Shown here piece by piece: positions 17,233 through 27,376 of a DNA stretch of 64,000 nucleotides. The stretch spans positions 212,590 to 276,589 of the forward strand of contig NZ_JAPDOE010000007.1 of the NCBI RefSeq assembly GCF_026013365.1, given 5' to 3'. Source of the DNA: Paenibacillus sp. LS1 (GTDB taxonomy: Bacteria > Bacillota > Bacilli > Paenibacillales > Paenibacillaceae). The notes under the pieces are model-generated. The model did not search any database, had not been told where the DNA came from, and saw nothing but the letters and a program-made list of their open reading frames with translations. Each line of letters opens with the position of its first letter. Position 1 is the stretch's first letter. The position numbers and the translations under genes are program-made.

Positions 17233-17973
17233 ATGAACGAAGTACTGTCCGTATTAAACAATCATAAATCCACTCGTAAATATACATCTGAGGATATTAC
17301 TGACCTGCAATTGGAGACAATCATCAAAGCAGCTCAGTCTGGGCCTACTTGGGGTAACAGTCAGCAACTAAGTATCGTAGGGGTTAGAGATGATTCAACA
17401 AGAAAGAAAATTGCTGAACTAACTGGAGGTCAGCACTGGATTGAAGAAGCACCCGTATTTCTATCGTTCAACATGGATTTTTACAGAATTAGTGAAGCTC
17501 TTAAACATAACGGCCAGGAGTTCGTAGCTAAAGACAATGTAGATACTTTGTTAGTAGGATCAACGGATGTCGGGATTGCAATGGGATTTGCAATAGCTGC
17601 CGCTGAATCAATGGGTCTTGGTGTTGTACCTATTGGCGCCATTCGAGCTCGTACAGTTGAGATTATAGAATTGTTGGGTTTACCCGAGTACGTATTTCCA
17701 ATCGCAGGATTGGTTATTGGACATCCGGCTGAGCAAACAAATGTAAAACCGCGACTTCCCTACAATTCTTTCTTCCATCAAGAAACATATAACACGGAGC
17801 AGCTGCCATATATTGAGGAATACGAAAAAACGTATACGGAATACTTGAAACACAGAGAGAATTATCTTCCCACTAAAACATGGACCGGTGGAGTTGCAGC
17901 TTATTTTGCTCGCGAACAAGGTCTGCCTAAATCCAGCGAAGTGCTCAAAAAACAAAAATTCAGTTACAAATAA
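17233..17973 (+). CDS. FMN-dependent NADPH nitroreductase family protein (NfsA/Frp type)
   Basis: 246 aa. The N-terminal HKSTRKYTSEDITDLQLETII and QSGPTWGNSQQ are FMN-binding segments of the NfsA/FRP group. GLGVVPIGAIR and the PRLPYNSFFHQETY-type C-terminal region follow the family order. Such enzymes reduce quinones, nitro compounds or azo dyes with NADPH. Regulation by the divergent HxlR protein is expected, since HxlR members commonly control such enzymes. The ribosome binding site (GAAGGGGC) is weak to moderate. Confidence 0.88.
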   Translation: MNEVLSVLNNHKSTRKYTSEDITDLQLETIIKAAQSGPTWGNSQQLSIVGVRDDSTRKKIAELTGGQHWIEEAPVFLSFNMDFYRISEALKHNGQEFVAKDNVDTLLVGSTDVGIAMGFAIAAAESMGLGVVPIGAIRARTVEIIELLGLPEYVFPIAGLVIGHPAEQTNVKPRLPYNSFFHQETYNTEQLPYIEEYEKTYTEYLKHRENYLPTKTWTGGVAAYFAREQGLPKSSEVLKKQKFSYK

Positions 17974-18020
17974 ATATGGATTTCATTTAAGTATCCTTCT
18001 CGAAGGATTCAGAGATAAAT

Positions 18021-18060
18021 AAAAAAACTGACATCGGCACTACGCTGGCGTCAGTTTTTT
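18021..18060. terminator. Terminator after the nitroreductase gene, bidirectional
   Basis: AAAAAACTGACATCGGC and GCTGGCGTCAGTTTTTT form a long, nearly perfect stem with T-runs on both strands. Confidence 0.88.
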
Positions 18061-18152
18061 AATCTATACAGAGTATCTAGATAGCAGCATTCAAGTTCAT
18101 TATTCTTGAGGCTAAGTAAAATCCGAAAAGGTCTGCGATCATTCCCCTCCTC

Positions 18153-18764
18153 TTAACTAGTCTTTAGGGTATCATCAGCTCGAAAAAAAGTTCTCTGCAT
18201 TCCTAACTTCCAATGATCATTTATAATATCAGCAACTTCCGCTGCAGATGTTGTGGGTGATATCTCATACCACCACTTCAGGGTACTCATCGCTGTAGAT
18301 GCATATAACCGAGCAAGAAGTTCAGTTCTTTCTAAAATTTCACCTCTATTGCCCTGGTCCAAACTTTTTCTTATTTTTTCTTCCAGTAAGGACTTCATTT
18401 CATTAAATACACAAAGTTCCATATTCTTATTCCATAACACCTGATACCAGTCCTTTTGACTCCATAAATACATAAGATGCTGAGTGATCAGAGTATGTGT
18501 CAGCTGAGAATTTTGAGTAGCAAACGTGAACATTGGCAGATGAATTGTACTATTTAGCTCTTCCAGTGTCGATTGGACGAGCTCATCACGTAGTTCGTAC
18601 TTGTCACTGTAATAAGTATAAAATGTAGATCTATTTACCCTGGCAGCTGATGAAATATCTTTTATCGTAACCGCTCGAAATGTTTTTTGCATCACACATA
18701 AGGAGAACCCCTCTTTTATGTGCTCACGTGTTTTTAGTACACGTAGATCATGTTCAGCTTTCAT
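18153..18764 (-). CDS. TetR/AcrR-family regulator
   Basis: 203 aa from ATG 18764, which follows GGAGGGG at 6 nt. The N-terminal helix-turn-helix (FRAVTIKDISSAARVNRSTFYTYYSDKYELRDEL) is typical TetR. A C-terminal TetR_C-like ligand domain follows (residues about 80-190). It is divergent from the SDR gene at 18994 and probably represses it. Confidence 0.88.
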   Translation of the reverse strand: MKAEHDLRVLKTREHIKEGFSLCVMQKTFRAVTIKDISSAARVNRSTFYTYYSDKYELRDELVQSTLEELNSTIHLPMFTFATQNSQLTHTLITQHLMYLWSQKDWYQVLWNKNMELCVFNEMKSLLEEKIRKSLDQGNRGEILERTELLARLYASTAMSTLKWWYEISPTTSAAEVADIINDHWKLGMQRTFFRADDTLKTS

Positions 18765-18841
18765 CAATATCCCCTCCTCCATCCGACAAATGAGTGTATA
18801 TATGTCTATTATCCTACAAATCAGACTATCTCTGCTTATAT

Positions 18842-18861
18842 AAATTTTATATATAAAATTT
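18842..18861. promoter_or_regulatory. 20-bp perfect AT palindrome between TetR and SDR genes
   Basis: AAATTTTATATATAAAATTT is fully self-complementary and sits in the divergent intergenic region, a plausible TetR operator. Its pure AT content lowers its specificity. Confidence 0.4.
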
Positions 18862-18993
18862 TATAATTATAAATGTGACTGATTTATGAATTTATATGTT
18901 TGGGGTTAATCTGTCTTCTTTAAGAAATGATATGATTCCAAGCTAACTTGAATTCAGAACTAAAATCATAAGAAGTACAGGAGGATCACAATA

Positions 18994-19758
18994 ATGTTAA
19001 ATTTAAACTTCACAGAACAAGCAGGATTAGTGACCGGAGCAGGCTCTGGAATTGGTCGTGCAAGCGCAATAGCATTTGCCCAAGCTGGTGCAAAAGTTAT
19101 GGTAGCAGATATCAACGAAAAAGCAGGTCTAGAAACCGTACAATTAATTCAGGCCGCGGGAGGCGTTGCAAGCTTCTTCAAATGTAATGTAGCTGCAGAA
19201 GAAGATATCCTCGGACTCGTAGATGCTACTGTATCAGAATTTGGAAAACTGAATTTCGCTCACAATAATGCAGGAATTACATTACCTCCGGCTCCAATAG
19301 CTGAATCTTCCTCGGAAGACTTCGATCGCCTGGTCAAAGTCAATTTATACGGAATCTACTATGCCATAAAACACGAAATCCAAGCCATGTTAAAAACAGG
19401 AGGTGGTGCTATTGTTAATACCTCATCCGGTTTCGGTTTGATTGGTGGGCAGAATCAAGCGATCTATTCCACTACAAAATTCGCCATAACTGGTATGACA
19501 AGAAGTGTGGCCATGGAGTATGCCAAATATGATATTCGTGTCAATGCAATTTGCCCGGGAATGACAGCAACTCCGATTCTTAGTTGGCTAGATAGTGCAC
19601 CAGATCAGGCTGATTTCTACAAATCCAGTATTCCATCAGGAAAACTGCAAACAGCTGAGGATCAAGCCAATGCGGCCGTTTTCCTGTGTTCAAACCTAGC
19701 TAAACAGATTACAGGTGTAGCTTTGGCTGTGGATGGGGGATATGTTGCTGGTAGATAA
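18994..19758 (+). CDS. Short-chain dehydrogenase/reductase (SDR)
   Basis: 254 aa classical SDR. The cofactor motif TGAGSGIG is at residues 14-21, NNAG at about 90-93, and the catalytic Ser is followed by YSTTK (Tyr-x-x-x-Lys) at about 157-161. The terminus is VDGGYVAGR. An AGGAGG site precedes the ATG. The substrate is not deducible. It is adjacent to and divergent from a TetR regulator, the common arrangement for an inducible detoxification oxidoreductase. Confidence 0.9.
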   Translation: MLNLNFTEQAGLVTGAGSGIGRASAIAFAQAGAKVMVADINEKAGLETVQLIQAAGGVASFFKCNVAAEEDILGLVDATVSEFGKLNFAHNNAGITLPPAPIAESSSEDFDRLVKVNLYGIYYAIKHEIQAMLKTGGGAIVNTSSGFGLIGGQNQAIYSTTKFAITGMTRSVAMEYAKYDIRVNAICPGMTATPILSWLDSAPDQADFYKSSIPSGKLQTAEDQANAAVFLCSNLAKQITGVALAVDGGYVAGR

Positions 19759-19968
19759 ATTGCTACATTAAGAGCGATAATCCCCACGGTTTTGGAATCG
19801 CTTTCTATGTGGTAAAGTGTGTCTATTGCACCGTAACACATATTCTTAATCAATACTTTGCAGAAACTAAGAATCAAAGTTTAATAGAATTTTCACACCC
19901 CCGCCTTTGGAGAACTTCAATTCGATTAAAAAAGTATTACATCCTGTAAAAAATAACGATAACATTGG

Positions 19969-20013
19969 AAAAGTAGCCTTAGTCCTGATTTAACCAGGAC
20001 TAAGGCTACTTTT
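19969..20013. terminator. Strong terminator between SDR and MMPL genes
   Basis: A perfect 19-bp stem AAAAGTAGCCTTAGTCCTG (19969-19987) pairs with 19995-20013 around a 7-nt loop. A T-tract follows in the plus direction and the A-run gives T on the minus strand, so it may serve both converging genes. Confidence 0.9.
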
Positions 20014-20070
20014 ATTTTCGTTTTTCACTTACCCATTCATAATAGAAATATAAAAGTAAAGCTAGACTAA

Positions 20071-23000
20071 TTACAACCCTATAGTCCGATCTGGATCAGT
20101 AACATCCGCCTGTTCCTTAGTAGGAAACGGCCACCAGTTAGCCCGGCCAAACATCTTCACCATCACAGGGATGAAGAATGGTAGGAACAACAGAGAGTAC
20201 AAGATCAGTCCGCTAAGGACGACTGTGGCAATTTGCATCATCGAGAGAACACCGGATGGATACATCGCAGCAAATGTACCGCTCAGAATGACCGCTGCTG
20301 ATAGAATAACGGTTCCCATGTTCTTCATCGCGTACAACATCGCATCCTGTACTTTCATGCCTTTGTTCTCGTTGAAACGGTCCATCAGGAAGATGCTATA
20401 ATCCACACCGAGTGCAATCAGCATGACAAATCCGAAGAACGGAGTAACCCAGCTGATGCCTGCAAACCCAAGAATATTAACAAATATCACTTCGGTTATC
20501 GCCATTGATGTGAAATATGCCAGTAACAAGGAAATGATCAGATACAGTGGCATAATAACCGAACGGAGCAATATGATCAGAATAATAAATGTGCCCACTA
20601 GCATCAGCATCACAGTACGTGTATAGTCCTTATTGGAGATCTCCTGCAGATCTGCAAACGTACTGGTAACTCCACCTACGGCGATGTCTGCTTTTTCAAG
20701 CGTACTACCTTGTACCGCACGTTGTACTGCCGCCTCAATGTCAGGAACACGATCAATGGCTTCAGTTCCGTATGGATTTTCGGCGAAAATAACATCAATC
20801 GTCATCGTCTTCCGATCTTGAGACAAATACGTATCAAATACCTGTGTGAAGTCTTTACTGCTCAATGCTTCTTCAGGAACGTACCAGCCTGCCAGATCCG
20901 AATCTGGTGAATTTTGCAATTGTGTCAGGTAGTCCTGTGCTGAATCCAGTCCACCAGATACCTGTTTAATACCATCGACACTTTGATTCAAACCATCTGT
21001 CAATTGAGTCAGCTGACCACTCAGATCTGTGAAGCCTTGCTGAATTTTCTCCTGTCCACCCTGAAGCTGACCAAGCCCGTTCTGGATGGAAGGTATCTCC
21101 TTGATAACTTTTCCTTGACCATCAGCGGCTTGCTTCAGTCCTGTCTCAAGCTGGCTTATTCCTGTTACAATCTGGCCCAAACCATCGGCAAGAGCCTTCT
21201 GTCCGGCTGCTGCGGAGGCAAAGCCTTCATTCGCCTGATTAATTCCAGCAGCGGCTTCTCCCAGTTTGGTCTTAATCTGACCCAAACCTTGAGCGAGCTG
21301 CGCTGTACCAGAACCTGTTTCACCTATCGTACCTTTGATACGCTGGTAGTCCGCATCCTGCTGCAATTCAGGATAACGTTCTTCGAGTGCTGTGAAGGAT
21401 TCCGACAGACTGGTTAAAGCCGTTGAAACCCCGTTCAGCTGTTGCTCCAGTTCCCGGGTTCCATCCCCCAATGCAGCGACTCCTGCTCCCGCCTGACGAT
21501 AGGCTTCAAGCAACTGATTGTTTGCCTGCGCAAGTTGATCTGCGCTCGTTTTGGCTTGCTGAAGTCCCGCTTTCAGATCACCCGCACCTGCGGAACCATC
21601 TCGAATACCTTTTTCAATCTGCCCAAGTCCCTCACTGAGTTGCGTGATACCCGATTGCAACTGGGTAGTTCCTTTGGTAAGTTCACCTACTCCATCGGCA
21701 GCTTCTTTTAACTGTGGTTCATTTTTACTTAGCTGACTACTGGCTTCACTCAGACCATCACGAATTTTGTCCAAACCCGTCTTGCCTTCACCCAGCCCAT
21801 CCGATAATGTTCCCACTTGCTGTGTAACTTCAAAATCTTTGATCTCGTCACCCGTAGGTCGTGTCATACTGCGGACACCAGAGATGCCTGGTACCTTCTC
21901 CACTTCCCGGCTAATTTTCTCAGCAACGGCCATATACTTCGCATTATCCATCGCTTCATCGTTCTGAATAACGATTTGACCTGGTAGTGACTCCCCTGGA
22001 CCGAAGCTGTCGGAGATGATGTTGAATGCTTTTACTGAATCATATTTCTCACCAATTTCATCCATACTGTTAAAGGACAATTTACCATCGTAGGTTGCTA
22101 GAAGAGGCACACAGACCGCTGCAACGATGAGCAGAGCAGCCCATGGGCGTTTCAGGGAGAAGCGTCCTGCCGCGCCGTAAATTTTGCTTTCGGCATGTTC
22201 CAGCGAACCCTTCGATGGCCAGAATAACTTCTTACCCAGCACCGCCATGAAAAAGGGTACGATGGTAATCAGGGCAAGCATCATGACAGCAACGCCAATT
22301 GCGACCGCCACCGCTGATCGGTAGAGTAGAAACTGTGCAAAGCCGATGGCAATGAATCCAACCAGCACAGCAAGTGCTGAGAAGAATACCGTTTTACCGG
22401 CAGTACGATAGGTGGCAATGATGGCATCCCACGTATTCTCATGATGTGCCAACTCTTCCTTATAACGACTCAACAACAGGATACAGTAATCCGTTCCAAT
22501 TCCGAACATGACTGCGACCATAAAGATCTGTGTGAACGTGGATATCGGGAAATCGACCGCATCCACCAAAAATGCAACAATCTGTTGTGATACAACGTAA
22601 CTGATCCCGACTGTTAACAGCGGTATAAATGGCGCTACAAACGAACGGAATACTAGGAACAGAATAAGCAAGATAAATACAACCGTAATATATTCTGATT
22701 TTTTGAGTCCCGCTTGGGAACTATCTATTGTATCTTCGTCGATTAGACCTTTACCGGTTATGTAATGATCTACGTTGACCGATTTCAACGCATCGTTCAG
22801 GTCATCACGCATTTCTTTGATTGTGCGCTCTCCTTGATCAACAGAAAGTGTTGTCAAGATGGTTTTCCCATCAGCGGAGACCATTTTATCTGCCAACTCG
22901 GGCTGAGAAAATGGCTCCAAAATAGACAGAATGCCCAGCTTTTCCTTGTCCTCCTCTAATTGCTTAACGGCCTTCTCTACCTCTTGTTTCCCCGTGGTAC

Positions 23001-23238
23001 CCAGACCCTCCGGATTATAAAAAACAAGCGCGATCTGGCTACCCTGCTGTTCTCCTTTTTGCGCAGCAGCTTCATCCAGGATCGCTGCAGCACGGGTTGA
23101 AGAGTACCCTTCTGGAACTGTAAACTGTCCCTTTTCTCGGATCAGTTCACTCATATTAGGGGCAGTAACCATCAATACGGCAGCTACAACAACCCACAAC
23201 CCCATGAACCACCATCGTGCCTTTAAAATCGTTCTCAT
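20071..23238 (-). CDS. MMPL/RND-family transporter (YdfJ-like)
   Basis: 1055 aa inner-membrane protein. The first TM helix is near the N-terminus. Two blocks of membrane helices (about 175-370 and 850-1030) each carry the MMPL signature with conserved Asp-Tyr pairs (GIGTDYCILLL and ALGVDYSIFLM), the proton relay of the family. Between them lies a large extracellular domain (about 400-830), whose middle is rich in Gly/Gln/Leu repeats of LxxGLxQ type with coiled-coil character. It probably exports lipids or amphipathic drugs. The marR gene upstream overlaps by 4 bp, so it is likely controlled by that repressor. Base composition is visibly more G+C-rich than the tns genes. Confidence 0.9.
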   Translation of the reverse strand: MRTILKARWWFMGLWVVVAAVLMVTAPNMSELIREKGQFTVPEGYSSTRAAAILDEAAAQKGEQQGSQIALVFYNPEGLGTTGKQEVEKAVKQLEEDKEKLGILSILEPFSQPELADKMVSADGKTILTTLSVDQGERTIKEMRDDLNDALKSVNVDHYITGKGLIDEDTIDSSQAGLKKSEYITVVFILLILFLVFRSFVAPFIPLLTVGISYVVSQQIVAFLVDAVDFPISTFTQIFMVAVMFGIGTDYCILLLSRYKEELAHHENTWDAIIATYRTAGKTVFFSALAVLVGFIAIGFAQFLLYRSAVAVAIGVAVMMLALITIVPFFMAVLGKKLFWPSKGSLEHAESKIYGAAGRFSLKRPWAALLIVAAVCVPLLATYDGKLSFNSMDEIGEKYDSVKAFNIISDSFGPGESLPGQIVIQNDEAMDNAKYMAVAEKISREVEKVPGISGVRSMTRPTGDEIKDFEVTQQVGTLSDGLGEGKTGLDKIRDGLSEASSQLSKNEPQLKEAADGVGELTKGTTQLQSGITQLSEGLGQIEKGIRDGSAGAGDLKAGLQQAKTSADQLAQANNQLLEAYRQAGAGVAALGDGTRELEQQLNGVSTALTSLSESFTALEERYPELQQDADYQRIKGTIGETGSGTAQLAQGLGQIKTKLGEAAAGINQANEGFASAAAGQKALADGLGQIVTGISQLETGLKQAADGQGKVIKEIPSIQNGLGQLQGGQEKIQQGFTDLSGQLTQLTDGLNQSVDGIKQVSGGLDSAQDYLTQLQNSPDSDLAGWYVPEEALSSKDFTQVFDTYLSQDRKTMTIDVIFAENPYGTEAIDRVPDIEAAVQRAVQGSTLEKADIAVGGVTSTFADLQEISNKDYTRTVMLMLVGTFIILIILLRSVIMPLYLIISLLLAYFTSMAITEVIFVNILGFAGISWVTPFFGFVMLIALGVDYSIFLMDRFNENKGMKVQDAMLYAMKNMGTVILSAAVILSGTFAAMYPSGVLSMMQIATVVLSGLILYSLLFLPFFIPVMVKMFGRANWWPFPTKEQADVTDPDRTIGL

Positions 23239-23699
23239 TTGTCCTCCGTACCTCCCTCATGTGTTAACAACGATGCAAGCTTTTCAAAGGATTCAATGAA
23301 ATTACGGACCTCTTCCGGTTTAAAATGAACCAGATACGGCTCAAGAAGCATCTGAATTTCCCGCTCGGTCTCCCTATATACCTTTCGTCCAGTATCCGTC
23401 AGTTTCAGATAGATCACCCGGCGGTCACGTTCATCACCTTCCCGGTGTACCAAGTCCCTGCCAACCAATTTGTTGACCAAGGCTGTAATGCTACTCTTCC
23501 CTACACAAAGAAGTTCCGCCAAGTCGGAGGGTGTGCATGAAGGCTTCTCTTCAATTAGACGAAGTGCACAAAATTGGTCTATCGTCATCGTTTGTCCTAC
23601 CTGTTCACGTATTCGGTTATCAAACTGCTTAGTCACCAGAAAAGATGCATCTAAGTATCGATTCACCAAGTTTTTGGCATCTGGTGTGCTCATCTTCAT
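23235..23699 (-). CDS. MarR-family regulator of the MMPL transporter
   Basis: 154 aa winged-helix protein. The recognition region (CTPSDLAELLCVGKSSITALVNKLVGRDLVHREGDERDRRVIYLKLT) gives the MarR DExRD-type wing. It overlaps the transporter start by 4 bp, forming a two-gene operon. The palindrome 15 bp upstream is the probable autoregulatory operator. Confidence 0.92.
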   Translation of the reverse strand: MKMSTPDAKNLVNRYLDASFLVTKQFDNRIREQVGQTMTIDQFCALRLIEEKPSCTPSDLAELLCVGKSSITALVNKLVGRDLVHREGDERDRRVIYLKLTDTGRKVYRETEREIQMLLEPYLVHFKPEEVRNFIESFEKLASLLTHEGGTEDK

Positions 23700-23714
23700 T
23701 CTCCTTTCGTGATT

Positions 23715-23731
23715 AGTTCATATATCGAACT
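23715..23731. promoter_or_regulatory. Candidate MarR operator
   Basis: AGTTC-ATATATC-GAACT lies 15 bp upstream of the marR ATG, in the position of a repressor site. The rest of 23732-24260 shows no gene or strong structure. Confidence 0.5.
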
Positions 23732-24269
23732 GTTCTCTTCTAAAACTATTCTATAATAAAACCATCTCAATTAGCAATACTTTTTTCCTACTTTTTTGCT
23801 ATAAATCGACAAAATAATAGGACATTCAACTTATAACCAATTCTGATGTCCCGTTTTCTAGATATATCAGATGAGCGAATATATGTATTTCTTCCCATTA
23901 ACCATATTTTTTCGATCTCACCAAAATGTTCCTATACTTTCGTCATCTAATATCTAACGAAATTAACTTACTTAGGTAATACTAGTGTTGCTGTCACCAA
24001 GTGCAAACGTATGGGATATATTCAAATTTGTTGATACCCTCGTTGTACTTGTTGTGTGCCTCGTAACAAAGACTGTTATGTTGACCATCTTTTTAATGTT
24101 CAGGTTTTAAGGCCGGTGGATCTTCCTTCACAAGCTGATCGGAAGGAGTAATTTTTAATAGGTGCGTATCATGTTTGAAGAGAGGGACATTAATTTAGCT
24201 GAAGAGAACGAACACCCCCCGGTCATTATCCATTCAAAACACAGTGCGTATAATGCTCCCATATCGCTT

Positions 24270-24295
24270 CAAACTTTTTCACGGTCTGATTCGTC
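24270..24295 (+). promoter_or_regulatory. Candidate ECF-type promoter upstream of the sigma gene
   Basis: A CAAACTTTT -35-like element and a CGTC -10-like element are separated by 17 bp. They resemble the GAAAC...CGTC promoters recognised by ECF sigmas of the SigV/SigW/SigX group. Autoregulation is typical of this class. Confidence 0.45.
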
Positions 24296-24357
24296 TTGCA
24301 CAATGAAAAGCGGATAATAAAGAAATGCGCACAGTAAAAAGGAAGAGAGGCCTATTG

Positions 24358-24855
24358 ATGGATAGCAAGCTATTTCATAAGAAATTGACAGAATTTATGA
24401 TGGATTATAAGGATAATGTATACCGACTGGCTTATAGCTATGTAAAACATCCGCAGAACGCCATGGATGTGGTACAGGATGCGATACAGAAGGCCCTGAC
24501 TAAGAGCGATTCGCTGACAAAGCCTGAATCCATGAAGAGCTGGTTTTACCGCATCGTGGTCAATACGGCGCTCGATTATTTGCGGAGAGAAAAAAAGCTC
24601 GTTCCCGTTGCTGATGAGGTTCTGGAGCAGCACGGAGTGAATGATCACGATGTGATTCAGGATTTGCACCTGGCAGAGAACTTGGAGGAGTTGCCTATGA
24701 TGTATCGTGAAGTCATTATTTTGAGGTTCTTCGAGGATATGAAGCTGGAAGATGTGGCTGTCGTCCTCGATATTCCGTTAAGCACAGTTAAATCGCGTTT
24801 ATACCAATCACTGAAAATTCTTCGCATCAACATGAAGCAAGAGGAGGCCTACTAA
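24358..24855 (+). CDS. ECF sigma factor, SigV-like
   Basis: 165 aa from ATG 24358, which follows AGAGAGG at 7 nt; the upstream ATG at 24325 has no site. Region 2 (VYRLAYSYVKHPQNAMDVVQDAIQKAL and WFYRIVVNTALDYLRREKK) and region 4 (YREVIILRFFEDMKLEDVAVVLDIPLSTVKSRLYQSLKILR) are intact. It is followed immediately by an RsiV-like anti-sigma gene, so a SigV-type lysozyme or envelope stress response is the best reading. Confidence 0.9.
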   Translation: MDSKLFHKKLTEFMMDYKDNVYRLAYSYVKHPQNAMDVVQDAIQKALTKSDSLTKPESMKSWFYRIVVNTALDYLRREKKLVPVADEVLEQHGVNDHDVIQDLHLAENLEELPMMYREVIILRFFEDMKLEDVAVVLDIPLSTVKSRLYQSLKILRINMKQEEAY

Positions 24856-24856
24856 T

Positions 24857-25732
24857 ATGGACAAAAAAATGAAAAAGCTTAAGCAGGAGTATATGAATGT
24901 ACAAATCCCCGCTGAATTGGAAACGCTCGTCACACAATCGTTGCGGCCTGCCCAGCAGCGCAAACGCGGCATTACATGGTTCCTTGGCTCTGCGGCAGCT
25001 GCTATTGCGCTGTTCGTGTCCGGGGTGAATATAAGCCCAGCGTTTGCACAATCCATGTCAGAGATGCCGGCTGTCAGCGCATTGGTGAAGCTCGTAACTT
25101 TCACGGAATATACAGCGAAGGGAGACGGCTACCATGCGGATGTGAAGGTTCCTGCAATTACGAATATGCCCGATAATAAGTTACAAGACATGCTGAACGA
25201 GAAGTATATTGCGGAGGGTCAAAAGCTGTACAAGGAATTCATGGCAGAGATTGATCAGTGGAAGGGCAAGCCTCTAATGGGGGTAGACAGCGGATATGAG
25301 GTTGTCACCGATACGGATCAGCTTCTCTCGATTCAGCGCTGGGTCGTACAGACGAAGGCTTCCGCGTATGAAACGTTGAAGTACGACACGATTGACAAAA
25401 AAAATCAAGTGTTACTCACCTTGCCAAGCCTCTTCAAGGATGAAAGTTATGTATCTGTTATCAGCGAAAATATCAAGGAGCAAATGCACGGGCAAATGAA
25501 GACGGACCCCAATAAGGTTTATTGGGTAAAAGGCGCAGGTCTGGATGAAACAAATATCCTTATGTTTGACAGCATTTCGAAGACTCAGAGCTTTTACATT
25601 AATGTAGACGGGAAATTGGTTATTGCCTTTAATGAATCTGATGTTGCTCCTGGAAGTGCAGGACCTGTTCAATTTGTAATACCGACAGAAGTAATCAACT
25701 CGCTGTTGGTCAGCCAACAATATATTAAATAG
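24857..25732 (+). CDS. RsiV-like membrane anti-sigma factor
   Basis: 291 aa. The cytoplasmic N-terminus (about 1-38) is followed by one membrane helix (ITWFLGSAAAAIALFVSGV, about 39-57). An extracellular region with DUF3298/RsiV character follows, including the KNQVLLTLPSLFKDESYVSVIS segment. In Bacillus, RsiV holds SigV and is cleaved when it binds lysozyme. The gene starts 1 bp after the sigma gene, so they are translationally linked. The assignment to RsiV rather than another DUF3298 anti-sigma rests on domain order. Confidence 0.8.
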   Translation: MDKKMKKLKQEYMNVQIPAELETLVTQSLRPAQQRKRGITWFLGSAAAAIALFVSGVNISPAFAQSMSEMPAVSALVKLVTFTEYTAKGDGYHADVKVPAITNMPDNKLQDMLNEKYIAEGQKLYKEFMAEIDQWKGKPLMGVDSGYEVVTDTDQLLSIQRWVVQTKASAYETLKYDTIDKKNQVLLTLPSLFKDESYVSVISENIKEQMHGQMKTDPNKVYWVKGAGLDETNILMFDSISKTQSFYINVDGKLVIAFNESDVAPGSAGPVQFVIPTEVINSLLVSQQYIK

Positions 25733-25746
25733 AGTATAGCGGCAGG

Positions 25747-25795
25747 ACGGCCTGAATTAGAGACATGCGGTGACATCTCCTCTACAGGCCGTTTT
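25747..25795 (+). terminator. Terminator of the sigma/anti-sigma operon
   Basis: ACGGCCTG (25747-25754) pairs with CAGGCCGT, followed by TTTT. An inner TAGAGA/TCTC(C)TCTA stem extends it. The next 400 bp to 26200 contain no supportable feature. Confidence 0.75.
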
Positions 25796-26200
25796 AAATA
25801 TCAGCTCTGCTTACTGCTCCTAAGAGCAAGAATAAATCACAGAAACAACTTTAAATTCCACTACAACATCCAGGTTTAAAATAACAGAGGGGTTACATTT
25901 CTGTTCAATGGAAATTAACATATGGAGGATGCTACCTATTAAAGAATTACACGGAAGAGAACTGTAATTCTTCGGAACCTCGCGGCGTACGCGTAGGTGG
26001 GACACCGGACATAATTCAGTATTACTGGACATCCAAACTACTAAAAGCGGACTTTTGGCAATTCTACTATTATCAAACGATCCAGCATACGAAATTTTGC
26101 CGTCTGCTCTGTAGAATCCCTAAGTCCGCAATGAATAGCTACCTTCTACTTTGGTTCGTATCTCAGATATATTTATGAGATGTATTGATATTCAGAATAA

Positions 26201-26938
26201 TTATAAAACAGCACGGCCGCCATCAATAATATAGACCTGACCTGTAATATACGAAGCCTCATCCGAAGCTAAGAATAAAGCCAAGTTAGCCATTTCATCA
26301 GGCTCCCCAAGTCGACCCATTGGAACCTGGGCGTCTAAATAAGCACGTTGTTCAGCAGATGCACCTTTCAAGATGGCAGTATTAAATATACCAGGAGCAA
26401 CTGCATTTACGCGGATACCTTGCTTGACATATTCAGCAGAAGCTTGTTTTGTCATCATGACATTTGCACCTTTAGAAGCGATATAAGCAGCAGAATTAGG
26501 ACTTGCACGGAAACCACCGATGGATGCCGTATTTACAATGGATCCCCCACCTATTTTAAGCATTTCCAGAATTCCACGTTGCATAACCATGAAGTAACCC
26601 CGAACGTTAATATTAAAAACGACATCCCAGTCTTCCATTTTGTATTCATGGATAGGAGCATTCTTTCCACCAATGCCTGCATTGTTACACAGGATATCTA
26701 ATCGACCATACTTTTTAATGCAGTCATCAAACATTACATCCACTTGTTCCTGAGAAGATACATCACCAACAAATGGTGTAATATCCCCATCTAATGTTTT
26801 GACTGCCTCAAAGATATTAGCACTGACATCTACAGCGAATACTTTTGCCCCTTCTTGAGCAAAACGTTTAGTCATTGCCAAACCAAATCCAGAACCTGCA
26901 CCAGTAATCAGTGCAATTTTATTAGCTAGTCGTGGCAT
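26201..26938 (-). CDS. Short-chain dehydrogenase/reductase (SDR)
   Basis: 245 aa from ATG 26938, 9 nt after GGAG. The cofactor motif TGAGSGFG, NNAG near residue 85 and the YIASK catalytic Tyr-x-x-x-Lys are all present, with C-terminal TGQVYIIDGG. It is divergent from a TetR gene 440 bp away. It differs clearly from the SDR at 18994. Substrate unknown. Confidence 0.9.
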   Translation of the reverse strand: MPRLANKIALITGAGSGFGLAMTKRFAQEGAKVFAVDVSANIFEAVKTLDGDITPFVGDVSSQEQVDVMFDDCIKKYGRLDILCNNAGIGGKNAPIHEYKMEDWDVVFNINVRGYFMVMQRGILEMLKIGGGSIVNTASIGGFRASPNSAAYIASKGANVMMTKQASAEYVKQGIRVNAVAPGIFNTAILKGASAEQRAYLDAQVPMGRLGEPDEMANLALFLASDEASYITGQVYIIDGGRAVL

Positions 26939-26944
26939 AATCAT

Positions 26945-27376
26945 TTCTCCTTTTATCCATTTATACTATACAAACTAAAGCTCTCGACTATTGTTCTTTA
27001 CAATTGGCTCCGCAAAAAATAGCCAAGGTAATTGAACTTGGCGTTTCCTCAGAATACCGTTACAATAAACGCTTACATTATATTCTCTCACTTGTAAGCT
27101 GCTTGTCGAGAACAGTCGTACAGCTTATTTACTTATTTTATTCCTATCAGATTTTTAAACAATCACCAAATAACATATAAATGTATTCAAAATAAACACT
27201 ATATTTAACGATGTCTATTATGAATACAAAATATCAATAAATGATGATTGAAGATTGAGGTTTAATGTCTAAAATGAAGAGTAGGTCGATACATTGAATC
27301 GGACATTTAAATATAGAACGTCTAATCATAGCTTAAGATTCAGTAACTTTACCTATATTAGAGAGGAGTATATGGT
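26945..27376. other. 432-bp divergent regulatory region (SDR/TetR)
   Basis: AT-rich, with no ORF bearing a ribosome binding site. A separated inverted pair TGTATTC/GAATACA lies at about 27180-27230 and may be an operator; support is weak. Confidence 0.3.

Noticed and set aside
24325..24357. Upstream ATG start for the ECF sigma factor
   Set aside because: No ribosome binding site at 24325, whereas 24358 has AGAGAGG at good spacing and gives the usual sigma length.
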